This document shows, in pieces, positions 56,201-62,059 of a DNA stretch of 64,000 nucleotides. Both the position numbers and the translations under genes were made by a program. The DNA is taken from contig NC_073355.2 of assembly GCF_027580225.2 (NCBI RefSeq), forward strand, positions 20,147,501 through 20,211,500, in the 5' to 3' direction. Source of the DNA: Misgurnus anguillicaudatus (lineage: Eukaryota; Chordata; Actinopteri; Cypriniformes; Cobitidae). The notes beneath the pieces are model-generated. The model did not search any database. It worked only from the letters and a program-made list of their open reading frames with translations, and had not been told where the DNA came from. Position 1 is the stretch's first letter; each line of letters opens with the position of its first letter.

Positions 56201-57335
56201 AAAAATGCCAAGAAGATAACAACAGATTTAAGTCTTGATAGACAGAATCTTGTTTTTAATTTATTAATTTTATAGACTATTGAAGCTATAGTATGCATTC
56301 ATTGTATTTTGTATTTATGCATGCAGTACATTTAAAAAGAGACCTCTCCTCACGCGAGAGACCTCTCCTCACGCGAGAGACCTCTCCTCACGCGAGAGAC
56401 CTCTCCTCACGCGAGAGACCTCTCCTCACGCGAGAGACCTCTCCTCACGCGAGAGACCTCTCCTCACGCGAGAGACCTCTCCTCACGCGAGAGACCTCTC
56501 CTCACGCGAGAGACCTCTCCTCACGCGAGAGACCTCTCCTCACGCGAGAGACCTCTCCTCACGCGAGAGACCTCTCCTCACGCGAGAGACCTCTCCTCAC
56601 GCGAGAGACCTCTCCTCACGCGAGAGACCTCTCTTTCTGTCAAGAGATCCTTCTAAAAGTCCCACATTGCACCTTTAAATAGGAATTGAACCCCCCCCCC
56701 AAAATTAGACACCAATTAAGCATACATATCATTTAATGTACCCTGCATGAGTATTGTTGCTTCCAAAATCTGATCTGGTTAATAGTACCAAGGATGTCCT
56801 AGTTCAGGGTTCCTCAAATCTTAACCTGGAGGGCCTGAGTTTAGGTTCAACCCCAATCAAACTTACCCACCTGTGATTTTTCTAGTGATCCTGAAGACCT
56901 TGATTAGCTTGCTCAGGTGTGTTGTTTTAGGGTTGGAGCCAAACTCTGCAGTGCTCCAGCCCTCCAGGGTAAGATTTGGGGAACCCTGTCCTAGTTGATA
57001 TAATGCCGTTTACCATACATGTCATAAATGATGAATTGTGATGATGTCATTCTTTCAGGGCTGTTGGAAATACGCAATGCCTTGTCCTCCACTCTCCTGG
57101 ATTCTCCGAACAGCAGTGCTGACATCACTCTGGACACCACAGGCGAGCTCACAGTCGAGGACGTCAAAGACTTCTTAATGTGAGCGTCTTGATTCATCCG
57201 CTCCTATCCGCACGAGTGTGTATTTTGGGTCCCTCTCAATGTTTTCCTTTCTTTAGGACTGTGGATGAAGCTGAGAATAACTTCAGGAATATGAGCGAAG
57301 AGGATGGAAGACCTCCTGGAATCCTCATCAACTGA
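8224..57335 (+). CDS. llgl1: Lethal giant larvae protein homolog 1 (complete, 22 coding exons)
   Basis: Cortical polarity scaffold that opposes the aPKC-Par complex and binds non-muscle myosin II and syntaxins (family knowledge). Exons: 8224-8304, 9551-9648, 29567-29648, 29829-29959, 33436-33579, 39056-39218, 39537-39672, 40126-40180, 40264-40418, 40541-40758, 43230-43297, 43478-43631, 44556-44660, 46940-47232, 48938-49088, 50475-50616, 52479-52762, 52860-53124, 53305-53419, 55104-55174, 57059-57179, 57257-57335. Total 3111 nt, 1036 residues, every junction in phase. The start is [10 protein letters not shown], as in the family; no earlier in-frame ATG is seen. WD40 propellers run through about residue 900. 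Exon 15 carries the basic aPKC region with serines 648, 652 and 656 at four-residue spacing. The conserved [17 protein letters not shown] block lies near the C-terminus. The region between the second propeller and this block is shorter than in mammals. Not distinguishable from llgl2 by one motif alone, but synteny with myosin XVa supports llgl1. Confidence 0.95.
8305..9550 (+). other. llgl1 intron 1, no element recognised
   Basis: Bounded by donor GTATGT and acceptor ACTCAG. I see no repeat, RNA gene or conserved-looking block by eye. The start of this first intron is a usual place for enhancers but nothing in the sequence proves one. Confidence 0.4.
10530..10815. mobile_element. Inverted-repeat element, TATAGACCGTTTCA family, copy 1
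   Basis: Ends TATAGACGGTTTCA and TGAAACGGTCTATAG. Matches 47672-47979 in opposite orientation, including the ACTTCCGG... and AACAACATAAACAAGCGGCT blocks. The palindromic TATA ends fit a TA target duplication, but that is not certain. Confidence 0.6.
12241..12619. mobile_element. MITE with GGGGCGTGTACACCAAAACTT ends
   Basis: Inverted ends GCGTGTACACCAAAACTTTTA and TAAAAGTTTTGGTGTGCAC. The internal block GCGCATGTTTTCAATTG and the CAGCTACCAAAGCGCTCA repeat block also occur in the shortened copy at about 1430-1630. Target duplication not resolved. Confidence 0.55.
12628..12919. mobile_element. TTAA MITE, AGCAACACTATGTAG family, copy 1
   Basis: 292 bp between TTAA at 12624-12627 and 12920-12923, ends AGCAACACTATGTAG and CTACATAGTGTTGCT. 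Includes a short GGGTA triplication near 12788. Nested in the hAT element 11980-13537. Confidence 0.75.
13055..13508. mobile_element. MITE, GGCTGCGTCC family, copy 2 (nested in hAT)
   Basis: 454 bp, slightly mutated ends (GCCTGTGTCCGTAAACTC and GAGTTTTCGGATGCATCC), ATC on both sides (13052-13054, 13509-13511). The empty site survives at 6188-6201 (AAGCATCATCGG), which confirms a 3-bp duplication. Confidence 0.8.
15706..16294. mobile_element. TTAA foldback element, AGGAAAACAACACC family, copy 1
   Basis: 589 bp with long inverted arms meeting near 16010: AGGAAAACAACACCATTTTT... against ...ACGGTTTTCCT. TTAA on the right (16295-16298), ATAA on the left. Blocks CATTCATTCC, GAAGCCACCAAACAC and GTGGCACAAAATAAAA also occur in 20176-20938 and, diverged, in 18272-18994. 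Confidence 0.75.
18272..18994. mobile_element. TTAA foldback element, near-perfect 723-bp palindrome
   Basis: TTAA at 18268-18271 and 18995-18998. The arms, AGGAATAGTCTACTCATTTT... and its reverse complement, are highly alike over about 330 bases each, with a central spacer of roughly 60 (about 18600-18660). Architecture and several blocks are shared with 15706-16294. No ORF of transposase type. Confidence 0.85.
19470..19560 (-). repeat. Possible tRNA-derived SINE fragment
   Basis: Read on the minus strand it has a B-box-like GTTTGATTCCC and an A-box-like stretch upstream (TTACCATATGGGGC). The fit is loose and there is no clear tail, so this is a weak call. Confidence 0.3.
20176..20938. mobile_element. 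TTAA foldback element, copy 2, split by a 136-bp hAT MITE
   Basis: TTAA at 20172-20175 and 20939-20942; ends AGGAAAACACCAC and GTGGTGTTTTCCT. Same family as 15706-16294. The palindrome is interrupted near its right arm by the hAT MITE at 20577-20712; without it (136 bp plus 8-bp duplication) the element is 619 bp. Confidence 0.85.
20577..20712. mobile_element. Short hAT MITE (136 bp) with exact 8-bp duplication
   Basis: Ends CAGTGGTGTAGTG and CACTACACCACTG, perfect 13-bp inverted repeats starting with the hAT-typical CAG. Flanked by CTTGTGTA at 20569-20576 and 20713-20720. The interior repeats TATACCCACTTCT-like strings three times. Confidence 0.9.
22058..22406. mobile_element. hAT MITE (349 bp), TAGGCATGGGCCGG ends
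   Basis: Ends TAGGCATGGGCCGGTAT and CGGCCCATGCCTA. Exact 8-bp duplication CTCTCTGC at 22050-22057 and 22407-22414. In llgl1 intron 2. Confidence 0.9.
22842..24724. mobile_element. TTAA element, AGAGCACCTATTG family, copy 1, carrying a nested hAT
   Basis: TTAA at 22838-22841 and 24725-24728; ends AGAGCACCTATTG and GAAATGGGTGCCCT. A simple copy of 457 bp is at 40864-41320. Here 1339 bp plus 8 are explained by the hAT element at 22970-24308. Confidence 0.85.
22970..24308. mobile_element. hAT-type element (1339 bp), non-autonomous, exact 8-bp duplication
   Basis: Ends TAGGGGAGGGCGATATGACC and TATCGCCCACCCCTA; duplication TCTCCAAC at 22962-22969 and 24309-24316. The intact target ...CGTCTCCAAC... 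reads straight through in the host at 60283-60295. No transposase frame. Contains a doubled 40-base block (about 24009-24090, GAGCAGCGGT...GACTTGCGCGCTCCTCA) and a triple CTACCGGTT near 24255-24295. Confidence 0.9.
24839..25217. mobile_element. TTAA MITE, AGGTGCAGTGTG family, simple copy
   Basis: 379 bp; TTAA at 24835-24838 and 25218-25221; ends AGGTGCAGTGTGTAA and ATTACACACTACACCT. Serves as an un-nested reference for the larger copies at 842, 36551 and 55417. Confidence 0.8.
26860..26900 (+). repeat. SINE tail fragment
   Basis: AAGCGTCTGCCAAATGCAGAAATG is the widespread 3' tail of fish tRNA-derived SINEs. Only this short remnant is recognisable. Confidence 0.45.
29016..29282. mobile_element. 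hAT MITE (267 bp), CAGGGTTCCCACA ends
   Basis: Ends CAGGGTTCCCACA and TGTGGGAACCCTG. The flanks share AAATCA directly outside both ends; a full 8-bp match would need a one-base change, so the duplication has decayed. It sits in a GGGATAGTTCACCC repeat (about 28988-29480). Confidence 0.75.
30013..32673 (+). mobile_element. 5'-truncated LINE retrotransposon (L2/CR1-like) in llgl1 intron 4
   Basis: The element begins inside its endonuclease domain: the first readable motif is GDFNINW (codons from 30014), the catalytic-site block of APE-type LINE endonucleases. It continues through a full reverse transcriptase and ends in a poly(A) tail to 32673 preceded by ACAAATAAACAAATAAA. The flanks match the left end of a TTAA foldback element (29996 onward, and from 32674), split by the insertion. 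An imperfect duplication of TCCACTTTTT (left copy TCCTTTTT) brackets it. Same sense as llgl1. The clade (L2 versus CR1) is inferred from motif style only. Confidence 0.85.
30014..32377 (+). pseudogene. LINE ORF2 fragment: endonuclease end plus reverse transcriptase, one nonsense codon
   Basis: The open frame up to 32098 carries RT landmarks: [29 protein letters not shown] (catalytic Asp), [13 protein letters not shown] and the active site YADD at about 31606. A TAG at 32099-32101 interrupts it. The same frame then continues to a natural-looking end at 32377, with the family C-terminal block [10 protein letters not shown]. So there is one stop and no frameshift across about 790 codons, indicating a fairly recent insertion. 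It lacks a start codon and most of the endonuclease, so it is a dead copy. Not a host gene. Confidence 0.85.
33833..34326. mobile_element. Harbinger-like MITE, AGCCCGATTTATAGTC family, copy 1
   Basis: 494 bp, duplication TAA at 33830-33832 and 34327-34329. Ends AGCCCGATTTATAGTCGTGC and GCACAACTATAACAAGCCCT. Strongly similar to 37246-37766. It appears to lie inside a SINE whose tail is at 34646-34740. Confidence 0.75.
34646..34740 (+). repeat. SINE 3' portion (tRNA-derived type)
   Basis: A B-box-like GATTCGACCCC is followed by AACACACATACTG and the tail TAAGTCGCTTTAGATAAGTGTCTG, ending in TGCATAAATATG. This order is typical of fish tRNA-derived SINEs with the conserved GTCGCTTTGGATAAA tail. 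The 5' part may lie before 33830, separated by the MITE at 33833. Confidence 0.5.
36778..37192. mobile_element. MITE, GGCTGCGTCC family, copy 3 (nested)
   Basis: 415 bp, ends GGCTGCGTCCGAAAACTC and AGTTTTCGGACGCAGCC. Flanks are ...GTTACTA and TACGTTGTC; the un-inserted site reads GTCACTACGTTGTC at 1334-1347. So the duplication here is TA, or CTA if the last C belongs to the target. Confidence 0.8.
37246..37766. mobile_element. Harbinger-like MITE, AGCCCGATTTATAGTC family, copy 2 (nested)
   Basis: 521 bp, duplication TTA at 37243-37245 and 37767-37769. The un-inserted site GTAGCTTTACTATGCGTT is present at 1384-1401. TTA/TAA target choice is the PIF/Harbinger preference. Confidence 0.8.
37872..38188. 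mobile_element. TTAA MITE, AGCAACACCAAAGAG family
   Basis: 317 bp; ends AGCAACACCAAAGAGTTTTT and AAACTCTTTAGTGTTGCT. It directly abuts the 36551-37868 element, sharing the TTAA at 37868-37871, so two elements use one target site. TTAA follows at 38189-38192. Confidence 0.7.
40864..41320. mobile_element. TTAA element, AGAGCACCTATTG family, copy 2 (simple)
   Basis: 457 bp between TTAA at 40860-40863 and 41321-41324. Shares GTAAATCTCTTTTCTTG, AACAAACACACGGATTGTAGGC and CACATTTCCGGCTGACGTCAG blocks with 22842-24724. Defines the family without the nested hAT. Confidence 0.8.
41390..42400. mobile_element. Foldback element with a TTAA MITE in its left arm
   Basis: The left arm (AGGAAAACATTCCATGATTTTTCTCATTTTAATGG... 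after removing the MITE) pairs with the right arm (...CCATTAAAATGAGAAAAATCCTGGAATGTTTTCCTC at about 42368-42404). The right arm also matches the left across CAAACGATCCCAAACGAGGC. The centre near 41900-42200 has CGTCATCATGTC-type inverted blocks around 41930-42180. A TTAA AGGATTAGTCC lies at the left (about 41390). The right terminus is unclear. Confidence 0.65.
41476..41750. mobile_element. TTAA MITE, AGCAACACTATGTAG family, copy 2
   Basis: 275 bp, TTAA at 41472-41475 and 41751-41754. The opposite arm of the host foldback keeps the empty site: CCATTAAAATGAG, reverse complement CTCATTTTAATGG. This shows directly that the element is AGCAAC...GTTGCT and the duplication is exactly TTAA. Confidence 0.9.
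44943..45975. mobile_element. hAT-type element (1033 bp) with nested TTAA MITE
   Basis: Ends TAGGGTTACCAGACATCCCG and CATCTGGTCACCCTA. Flanking 8-mers GCCGTACA (44935-44942) and GCTGTACA (45976-45983) differ at one base. It carries the MITE 45568-45843. In llgl1 intron 13; no transposase. Confidence 0.8.
45568..45843. mobile_element. TTAA MITE, AGCAACACTATGTAG family, copy 3
   Basis: 276 bp, TTAA at 45564-45567 and 45844-45847. Ends AGCAACACTATGTCG and CTACATAGTGGTGCT. Very similar along its length to copies at 12628 and (reverse) 41476. Confidence 0.8.
47672..47979. mobile_element. Inverted-repeat element, TATAGACCGTTTCA family, copy 2
   Basis: 308 bp with ends TATAGACCGTTTCA and TGAAACGGTCTATA. 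Opposite orientation to 10530-10815, sharing ACATAAACAAGCGGCT, ACTTCCGGTAAA and ATAACAAGCAAAA blocks. Confidence 0.65.
48028..48874. mobile_element. TTAA element, AGGAACAATAAGTA family, hosting a foldback
   Basis: TTAA at 48024-48027 and 48875-48878; ends AGGAACAATAAGTAAGATTT and AAATCCTACTTATTGTCCCT. A second foldback element (48052-48484) has entered about 24 bases from its left end. Confidence 0.7.
48052..48484. mobile_element. Foldback element, AGGGATAGTTCAC family (nested)
   Basis: 433 bp palindrome: arms AGGGATAGTTCACTTTAAAA... and its complement ...GTGAACTATCCCT. The central pair CCATAGACTTCCATAGTAGG / CCTACTATGGAAGTCTGTGG is about 100 bases apart. TTAA on the right (48485-48488); the left is degraded. 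Related sequence lies at about 28988-29480 and 57812-58004. Confidence 0.75.
49679..50389. mobile_element. TTAA element, AGAGCNCC family, inverted copy
   Basis: 711 bp, TTAA at 49675-49678 and 50390-50393. The right part matches the 22842/40864 family in reverse (TGTTGCCTACAAT..., ...AGTGTGTAAG). The left part is a different interior sequence shared with about 28040-28090 (TTATTGTTGCTCCTCTATGC). Confidence 0.65.
50617..52478 (+). other. llgl1 intron 16: foldback copy and degenerate repeats
   Basis: A sister of the LINE-split foldback begins at TTAA 51462-51465, AGGCACACTCCAC, and runs to about 52020. Its arms contain TTGGAATCCATTCAGCTGA and reversed blocks. A fragment of the TGCTGGCGCTGGCTGG repeat follows (52075-52263), then the right part of an AGGTGCAGTGTG element (about 52310-52408). 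The stretch 50640-51420 shows nothing recognisable. Confidence 0.6.
53761..54128. mobile_element. TTAA MITE, AGGTGCAGTGTG family, simple copy
   Basis: 368 bp, TTAA at 53757-53760 and 54129-54132, ends AGGTACAGTGTGTAATTTT and TGTACACACTGCACCT. Includes ACTAAGTTGTCTCCGAC, the intact form of the site hit by the MITE at 36778. After it, 54133-55103 is AT-rich intron with no recognised element. Confidence 0.8.
55484..56007. mobile_element. hAT MITE (524 bp), TAGAGGTCTTC ends
   Basis: Ends TAGAGGTCTT and AAAGACCTCTA. Flanking 8-mers GTGGGCGG and CTGGGCAG match at six positions; the sequence resumes as TATGATT, as in the TAGGGGTGGGCGGTATGA start of related hAT elements. This supports insertion into one of those. 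The interior repeats ACCCGA many times. Confidence 0.65.
56339..56634. repeat. 19-bp minisatellite, about 15.6 near-perfect copies, llgl1 intron 20
   Basis: The unit GAGACCTCTCCTCACGCGA is repeated head-to-tail without spacers and almost without variation. Because 19 is one more than a multiple of three, the array is open in every frame of the direct strand, giving a spurious 129-residue frame with a 19-residue period. Each unit has two CpGs. It lies inside the TTAA element 55417-56674. Confidence 0.95.
56805..56988. mobile_element. hAT MITE (184 bp), exact 8-bp duplication
   Basis: Ends CAGGGTTCCTCAAATCTTA and TAAGATTTGGGGAACCCTG, with an inner pair CCTGGAGGGC / GCCCTCCAGG. Duplication TCCTAGTT at 56797-56804 and 56989-56996. 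It lies only 70 bases upstream of llgl1 exon 21. Confidence 0.9.
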
Positions 57336-59810
57336 AGCGAGACGGCAGACAGCTGGAGGTGAGGAACATTTGAGACTCCAGCAGGTTTGTGGAGTGCCTG
57401 TGAAGCTCTGTAGAGATTAGACGGGATATATAAGCACGTTTGCCTGGCTGAGGAGACCGACCCCCGCTGACTTTGGCAGTTGTTAAACCCGTGTTACTGT
57501 CCTCGAGGTTTACAAACAGTGATTTGGGGTGTGTTAGCATTGGATGGATCTCAGCACTTTGAACCTCGTGAAAATGAAAAACAGCATCTACTAGTTTATT
57601 AGATGATGATGATGGTAGCAGGAGGTAAATGGACAAAATCAGGGTGCTGCTTAAAATCCTATCTAGGGTGTCATTTAAATTTGATTTAGTCCAATTTGTG
57701 AGAATGCTTTGACTTTTATATTGTTTACCAGAATCATTTTTAGTAGCTGCAATGGCGTTTACTTCCGAGGCACGCTTGGATTATAAAGTTTTTCTATATT
57801 AAGCTGCATTAAAGGGATGGTTCATATTTTGATAAATGATGTTAAGCACACAGTTGAGAGCACCCACTGACTTCCATAGTATTTGTTTATCTTACTATGG
57901 AAGTCTATTGGGGCCGTCAACTGTGTTTAAACTCATAAAGGTTTACATGAGGGCAGAGTTAATGATGACAGAATTAACATTTTTGGGTGAACTGTCTCTT
58001 TAAATGCATGCAGACTTTAAATGGGGCCTATTAGTTACTGCATTCCTGATCCTGCAAGCTGGCACACAGCGGGGCATCTGCCTCTCGTCTCTGTCCCCAA
58101 GCACAAGGCATCTGAACTGCTGACTTGCAGCAAATTAAGTACAGACCACATGTTTTCCAGTGTTTTGTTTAGTCTTGTTAGTATTTGTTTGCACAAGGAG
58201 AAACCATGTGCACCTCCTTGTGGGCATATTTGGTAGTGCAGATTGCTTATAATGCATGTGATTATATATAACTGCGTTAAAGCCATATATGTTTTTATTT
58301 TTTAGGGGCAGTACGACTCATCAGATGGGCTCATTACTTCTAATTGTATCACGACAGGAACGTTTGTGACTCCGGTTCATGAAGTTTTGCAATGGGAATG
58401 TTGCACTTTTCCCTGTGCCAAAAGACTGCTTTCTTTTGTTATTGTCCTTTCCTCCAGTTTTCTTTTCGAGCACAGCCATTGGTTCCTTTTGGGCTGTAAA
58501 ATGGTACATTTGAGAGGTGACTTAAGGGATCTGATCATTTATAAGCCAGTTGCACAATGTTTGTATGCAGGTAGGGGACTGACCCCATGAAGTCTTTTTT
58601 ATTTTGTTCGTCTTTTTAACATTCCTTTTCAAGTGTTAACTCGCCGTGTATTGTTAATGAAGCTACGATTAATCGAATAGAAATACTTATTCAGAAGTTT
58701 GTATTTTGACTAGTTAATGTTCATATATAGCTGCTACAGTTCAATGTCTAGGGGTATATCAGTGTGTCCAACCCGCACCTCTCTTGGGTTACGTGTTTAT
58801 TGTGACACCACAGAAAACATTACCGGAACAAAACTCATTTATAATCCCAAACATTTTAAGTGCGTAAGAAATATATATATATATTAGTCTGTATGAAGTG
58901 TTTACTTTTCCCCTCCTGACAGCCTTTTCAACAATATCTGTGATACTGTGATGGTTTCTGATAAGTCAGGAGTCTATTGAAAAGTTTAAGTTATGGACCC
59001 TGTGGGTTTGATAGATGATATTTCTTTTCTTTTGGGTTGTCTTTATTATTATTGTTGTTATTTTAAAAATAATGTCCCTTAACCACTTGCCATTGTAAGT
59101 AATTTTGGCAGAAACTGTGAAGTAATTTGAAGGAGCGTGGTGTTTAACCTTCGACTATTCTCTTCAGTAAATCTAACTAGTTTGTGTTGCGTACGTCTTT
59201 ACCACAAGTATTAACAAATTATGGAGCTAATGACTTTTCTATTCACACAATATTCTTTAGGATGATTTTATATGGCTTATAGAGGTTCGTATTTTGTATT
59301 TTATAGATACTTCACTGGCATTTATGTAACTAGGCATTTTTACCACTGCATTATACGACAGTGTACATATTTCTACATGAAAGGAGTTAGTGTAACTGAT
59401 AGAAAACGAATAATGAAGGAAGAAATGTATTATAAATGAGACTCATTTGGCGCTGCTCAAATCAGATAATGCAGTTATCAGTCAGTCAGCTTCTAGAAGT
59501 GCTGTAGTGTTTATGTGGTAACATCAGCAAAGTCATATACTAGATTGAAAACTGCACATGAATACTTTGCTTTGGTATCACACATCTCCCTACATATTAA
59601 CTAGTTTGTTTTGCTTGTTACGTATTTCAACGGGACCTCACAAATAGTTGTTTTTTATATTTTTGCATTGATTACATTAACCTTTACTTTCCATCCAACA
59701 AGTGTCCTGTGAACCTGTATTTAAGTTTACTTGTGTAGCATTTTAATTTGAGATATAGCAATGCTAATGAAATCTTGAATGTTAATAAAGTATTTACTCC
59801 ACATTTCTCC
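57336..59810 (+). other. llgl1 3'UTR, ending at a poly(A) signal
   Basis: The region after the TGA has no good coding potential. AATAAA at 59784-59789, in GTTAATAAAG, is the best poly(A) signal. About 50 bases later comes a run of G (59839-59854), a typical pause/termination environment. The UTR contains a foldback repeat at about 57812-58004 (GGGATGGTTCA... and its inverted end), so part of the mature mRNA tail is probably transposon-derived. UTR length of about 2.4 kb is an inference from the first strong signal. Confidence 0.6.
59784..59789 (+). terminator. llgl1 poly(A) signal
   Basis: AATAAA about 2.45 kb after the llgl1 stop, followed by T-rich sequence and a G-run at 59839-59854. It is on the plus strand, facing the convergent ccdc97 poly(A) signal about 2.2 kb away. 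Confidence 0.6.
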
Positions 59811-61950
59811 GAAAAGTCTGTTTAAAGTTTTTAAAGAAGGGGGGTGGGGGGGGGCTTTTTAGACTGGTTGTAAATTTAAATGTATACACTCTTAAAAAAA
59901 TTTATTCTGGGGATCTGTTACCACTTCCTAATCTATTGCATTTGTGCACATTAAAAATTCTCATTTAATTTGAGTATTGCAAACGTTTTAAGTTGTCCTG
60001 ATATAATAATGTTGATAATTCATCAACTTCTTTTTGTGTGTAACTTCAGCTTAAATATTGTTTTAAACGGTCACAGATATTTACATTGTAGTAACTCAAA
60101 GGTGGAATATGTAGAATTTTCACCACTAGGGGTCACTATTACACAATAACAAAAGCGAAGCTTAAAGAGTACCAAATTATCCAATTCACGTTTTTACATT
60201 TCCTTTGGTGTGTAAGTGTGTATTAGTACATGTTAACGATATGCAAAAGGTACAAACCCCAAAAGTAAACGATGACGCAAGTTATCGTCTCCAACTTAAA
60301 TCTCTTTTCTTTGACTACAACAAACATACGGATTGTAGGCAAGTTTACTTCCTGGGATTGTTGACGTGGACAAGACCGACATTATCATAATTCCTCCGCT
60401 TCAGACTCACAGCCTTTAAATTAACTCCTGTTAGCATTGCATTGTGAGTGAATCTTTCAAACATGGTAAGGGGCAGGGGTGTCATGCACCAATTTTTTTT
60501 AAGGGGGCACAGTGTGCACAGCTCACAGAAATTTGTGCATACATAGACATCAAACTAAATAGAGCTTTCATTCTTTTCCATGGCACTTACATTTCTAACA
60601 ATTTGAACACCCCTGCTTTCATGCAAAAACCTTCAAAATAAAAGTGTTAGACTAACTTTTATATCAAATACATTCAATCGGAATAATGACATATTGGTAT
60701 GACATATTTACATCTGAAACGGCATGTTTTATTTATTTAAGTTTTAATAAATGACTTGTTTGTGTCATTAATGCATTTCGCACAACAACTGCATTATCCT
60801 ATGAAATTAATGTAATTTTAAATCCATTAAGTAACGAAAATGACATAAGCTATAGCCACGTGATTGATTTTAATGTTCAATAATGATTTTAAAAATTTGT
60901 ATATAAAATTATAAGAGGAACGCATTATTGCATCAAGTTTTACCTCATATGTGAGCATGTGTGATTCCGCCCCCCTTGAACTCTGGCGTTGCAGGCCTAC
61001 AGATTAATCTAGAAATCTACTAATATAACGTCGAGACTGTCACATTTTAAACCATACATTTTCTACACAGAAGAGGTTAACACTACATTACCATACTGGC
61101 GTTTGGAAATGTTGTGAGCGTTTCTTACACAATTTAATTCCTCAGATAGCAAAATGCAACAGCAAAGAGCTTGTGAGCGCGCTCAGACGCTGATGACGTC
61201 TGGGACTGCGCTGTCTAATGGATTTTGCATGCAACCTCAAAATCAATGAAGCGTCCATTTATCTGTTATTTGTCTTTCAATCTGTTTAATATGCACAATA
61301 TTATAAATTCTGTGCAAAAAATTGGATTTGGTGCTTAAAAGCACTTAAAGTGTTTAATCTTTTAGTATTTTAAAAGGTTTATGCTGGGGTTTTTTAAGAG
61401 GTTACCAAGCTGAAGCGGAGAGCAATTGCTTAGGTCAAGAATAGTCTTGCTGAGCGTTATCTCCCATGTTTCATCAAACTGCATTTTGTTGATAATGTTA
61501 GAAGACTGATAATGTTCTCTGCAACCTGACAGCATTGAGTATTGAGTAATAAAAATATGTTATGTAGTAGTTTCATCATGTAACCAGTGTCCACAATTCA
61601 ATTAAATTTAAAATTATGTGATAAAAAGAACAATTTAATTTGTATTAATTAAGTAAATGTAACACAATATAGTTTTATGATCATACATCAATTAAAAAGT
61701 TGTCTTAACTAAAAAAAAAATTTTTTTTTCAAATTTTTGGGTTGAATAAAAACAATATATTTTTTAGAGTGTATAATGAAATGCATTGTAAGTTGCCTTG
61801 GATCTTTAGCATTTATTAAACTATAAATACAGTAAACCACCAATTAAGCAAAAGTCTTTGAGACTTTTTACAAACCTTAAGTCAGACCAGAGTCTGAAAT
61901 ATTTTACAAGGACAAAATCCTACAAGCAGCATCTTGAAAAATAGTTCTTG
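59811..61950. other. Convergent llgl1-ccdc97 spacer, repeat-bearing
   Basis: Starts with a G-run (59839-59854). Inverted ends TATACACTCTTAAAAAA (59883) and TTTTTTAGAGTGTATA (61760-61775) suggest one 1.9-kb mariner-type or similar element spanning most of it. A truncated copy of the AGAGCACCTATTG TTAA family (60166 to about 60475) lies within. No ORF or RNA gene is credible here. Confidence 0.45.
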
Positions 61951-61956
61951 TTTATT
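61951..61956 (-). terminator. ccdc97 poly(A) signal
   Basis: TTTATT on the plus strand is AATAAA on the minus strand, 104 bases past the ccdc97 stop (62060-62062). A compact 3'UTR is implied. Confidence 0.6.
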
Positions 61957-62059
61957 AAAGACAATTTAGTGCTTATTTCATTCAACCTACATAACACAAA
62001 ACAACAAAGACACATGACACATTTTGCAGAATTTACATGAAATTGTATTTAGATTTGGG

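Larger units (their letters stand above)
55417..56674. mobile_element. AGGTGCAGTGTG-family element with nested hAT and a minisatellite
   Basis: TTAA at 55413-55416 and 56675-56678; ends AGGTCCAGTGTGGG and CCCACATTGCACCT. The family-typical left text (CCATCTAGTGGTGAGATTGCAAACTGCAAC) and right text (CTGTCAAGAGATCCTTCTAAAAGT) frame about 1.2 kb of later growth: a GGGGTGGGCGG hAT-type start, the hAT at 55484-56007, and the 19-bp array. Confidence 0.75.

Noticed and set aside
56339..56634. Regular array resembling CRISPR repeats
   Set aside because: The units are contiguous with no unique spacers, and the sequence is vertebrate. It is a simple tandem repeat.
56293..56682. 129-residue open frame [19 protein letters not shown] repeated
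   Set aside because: It is the translation of a 19-bp minisatellite within an intron; frame cycling makes any reading open. No codon bias, no splice support.
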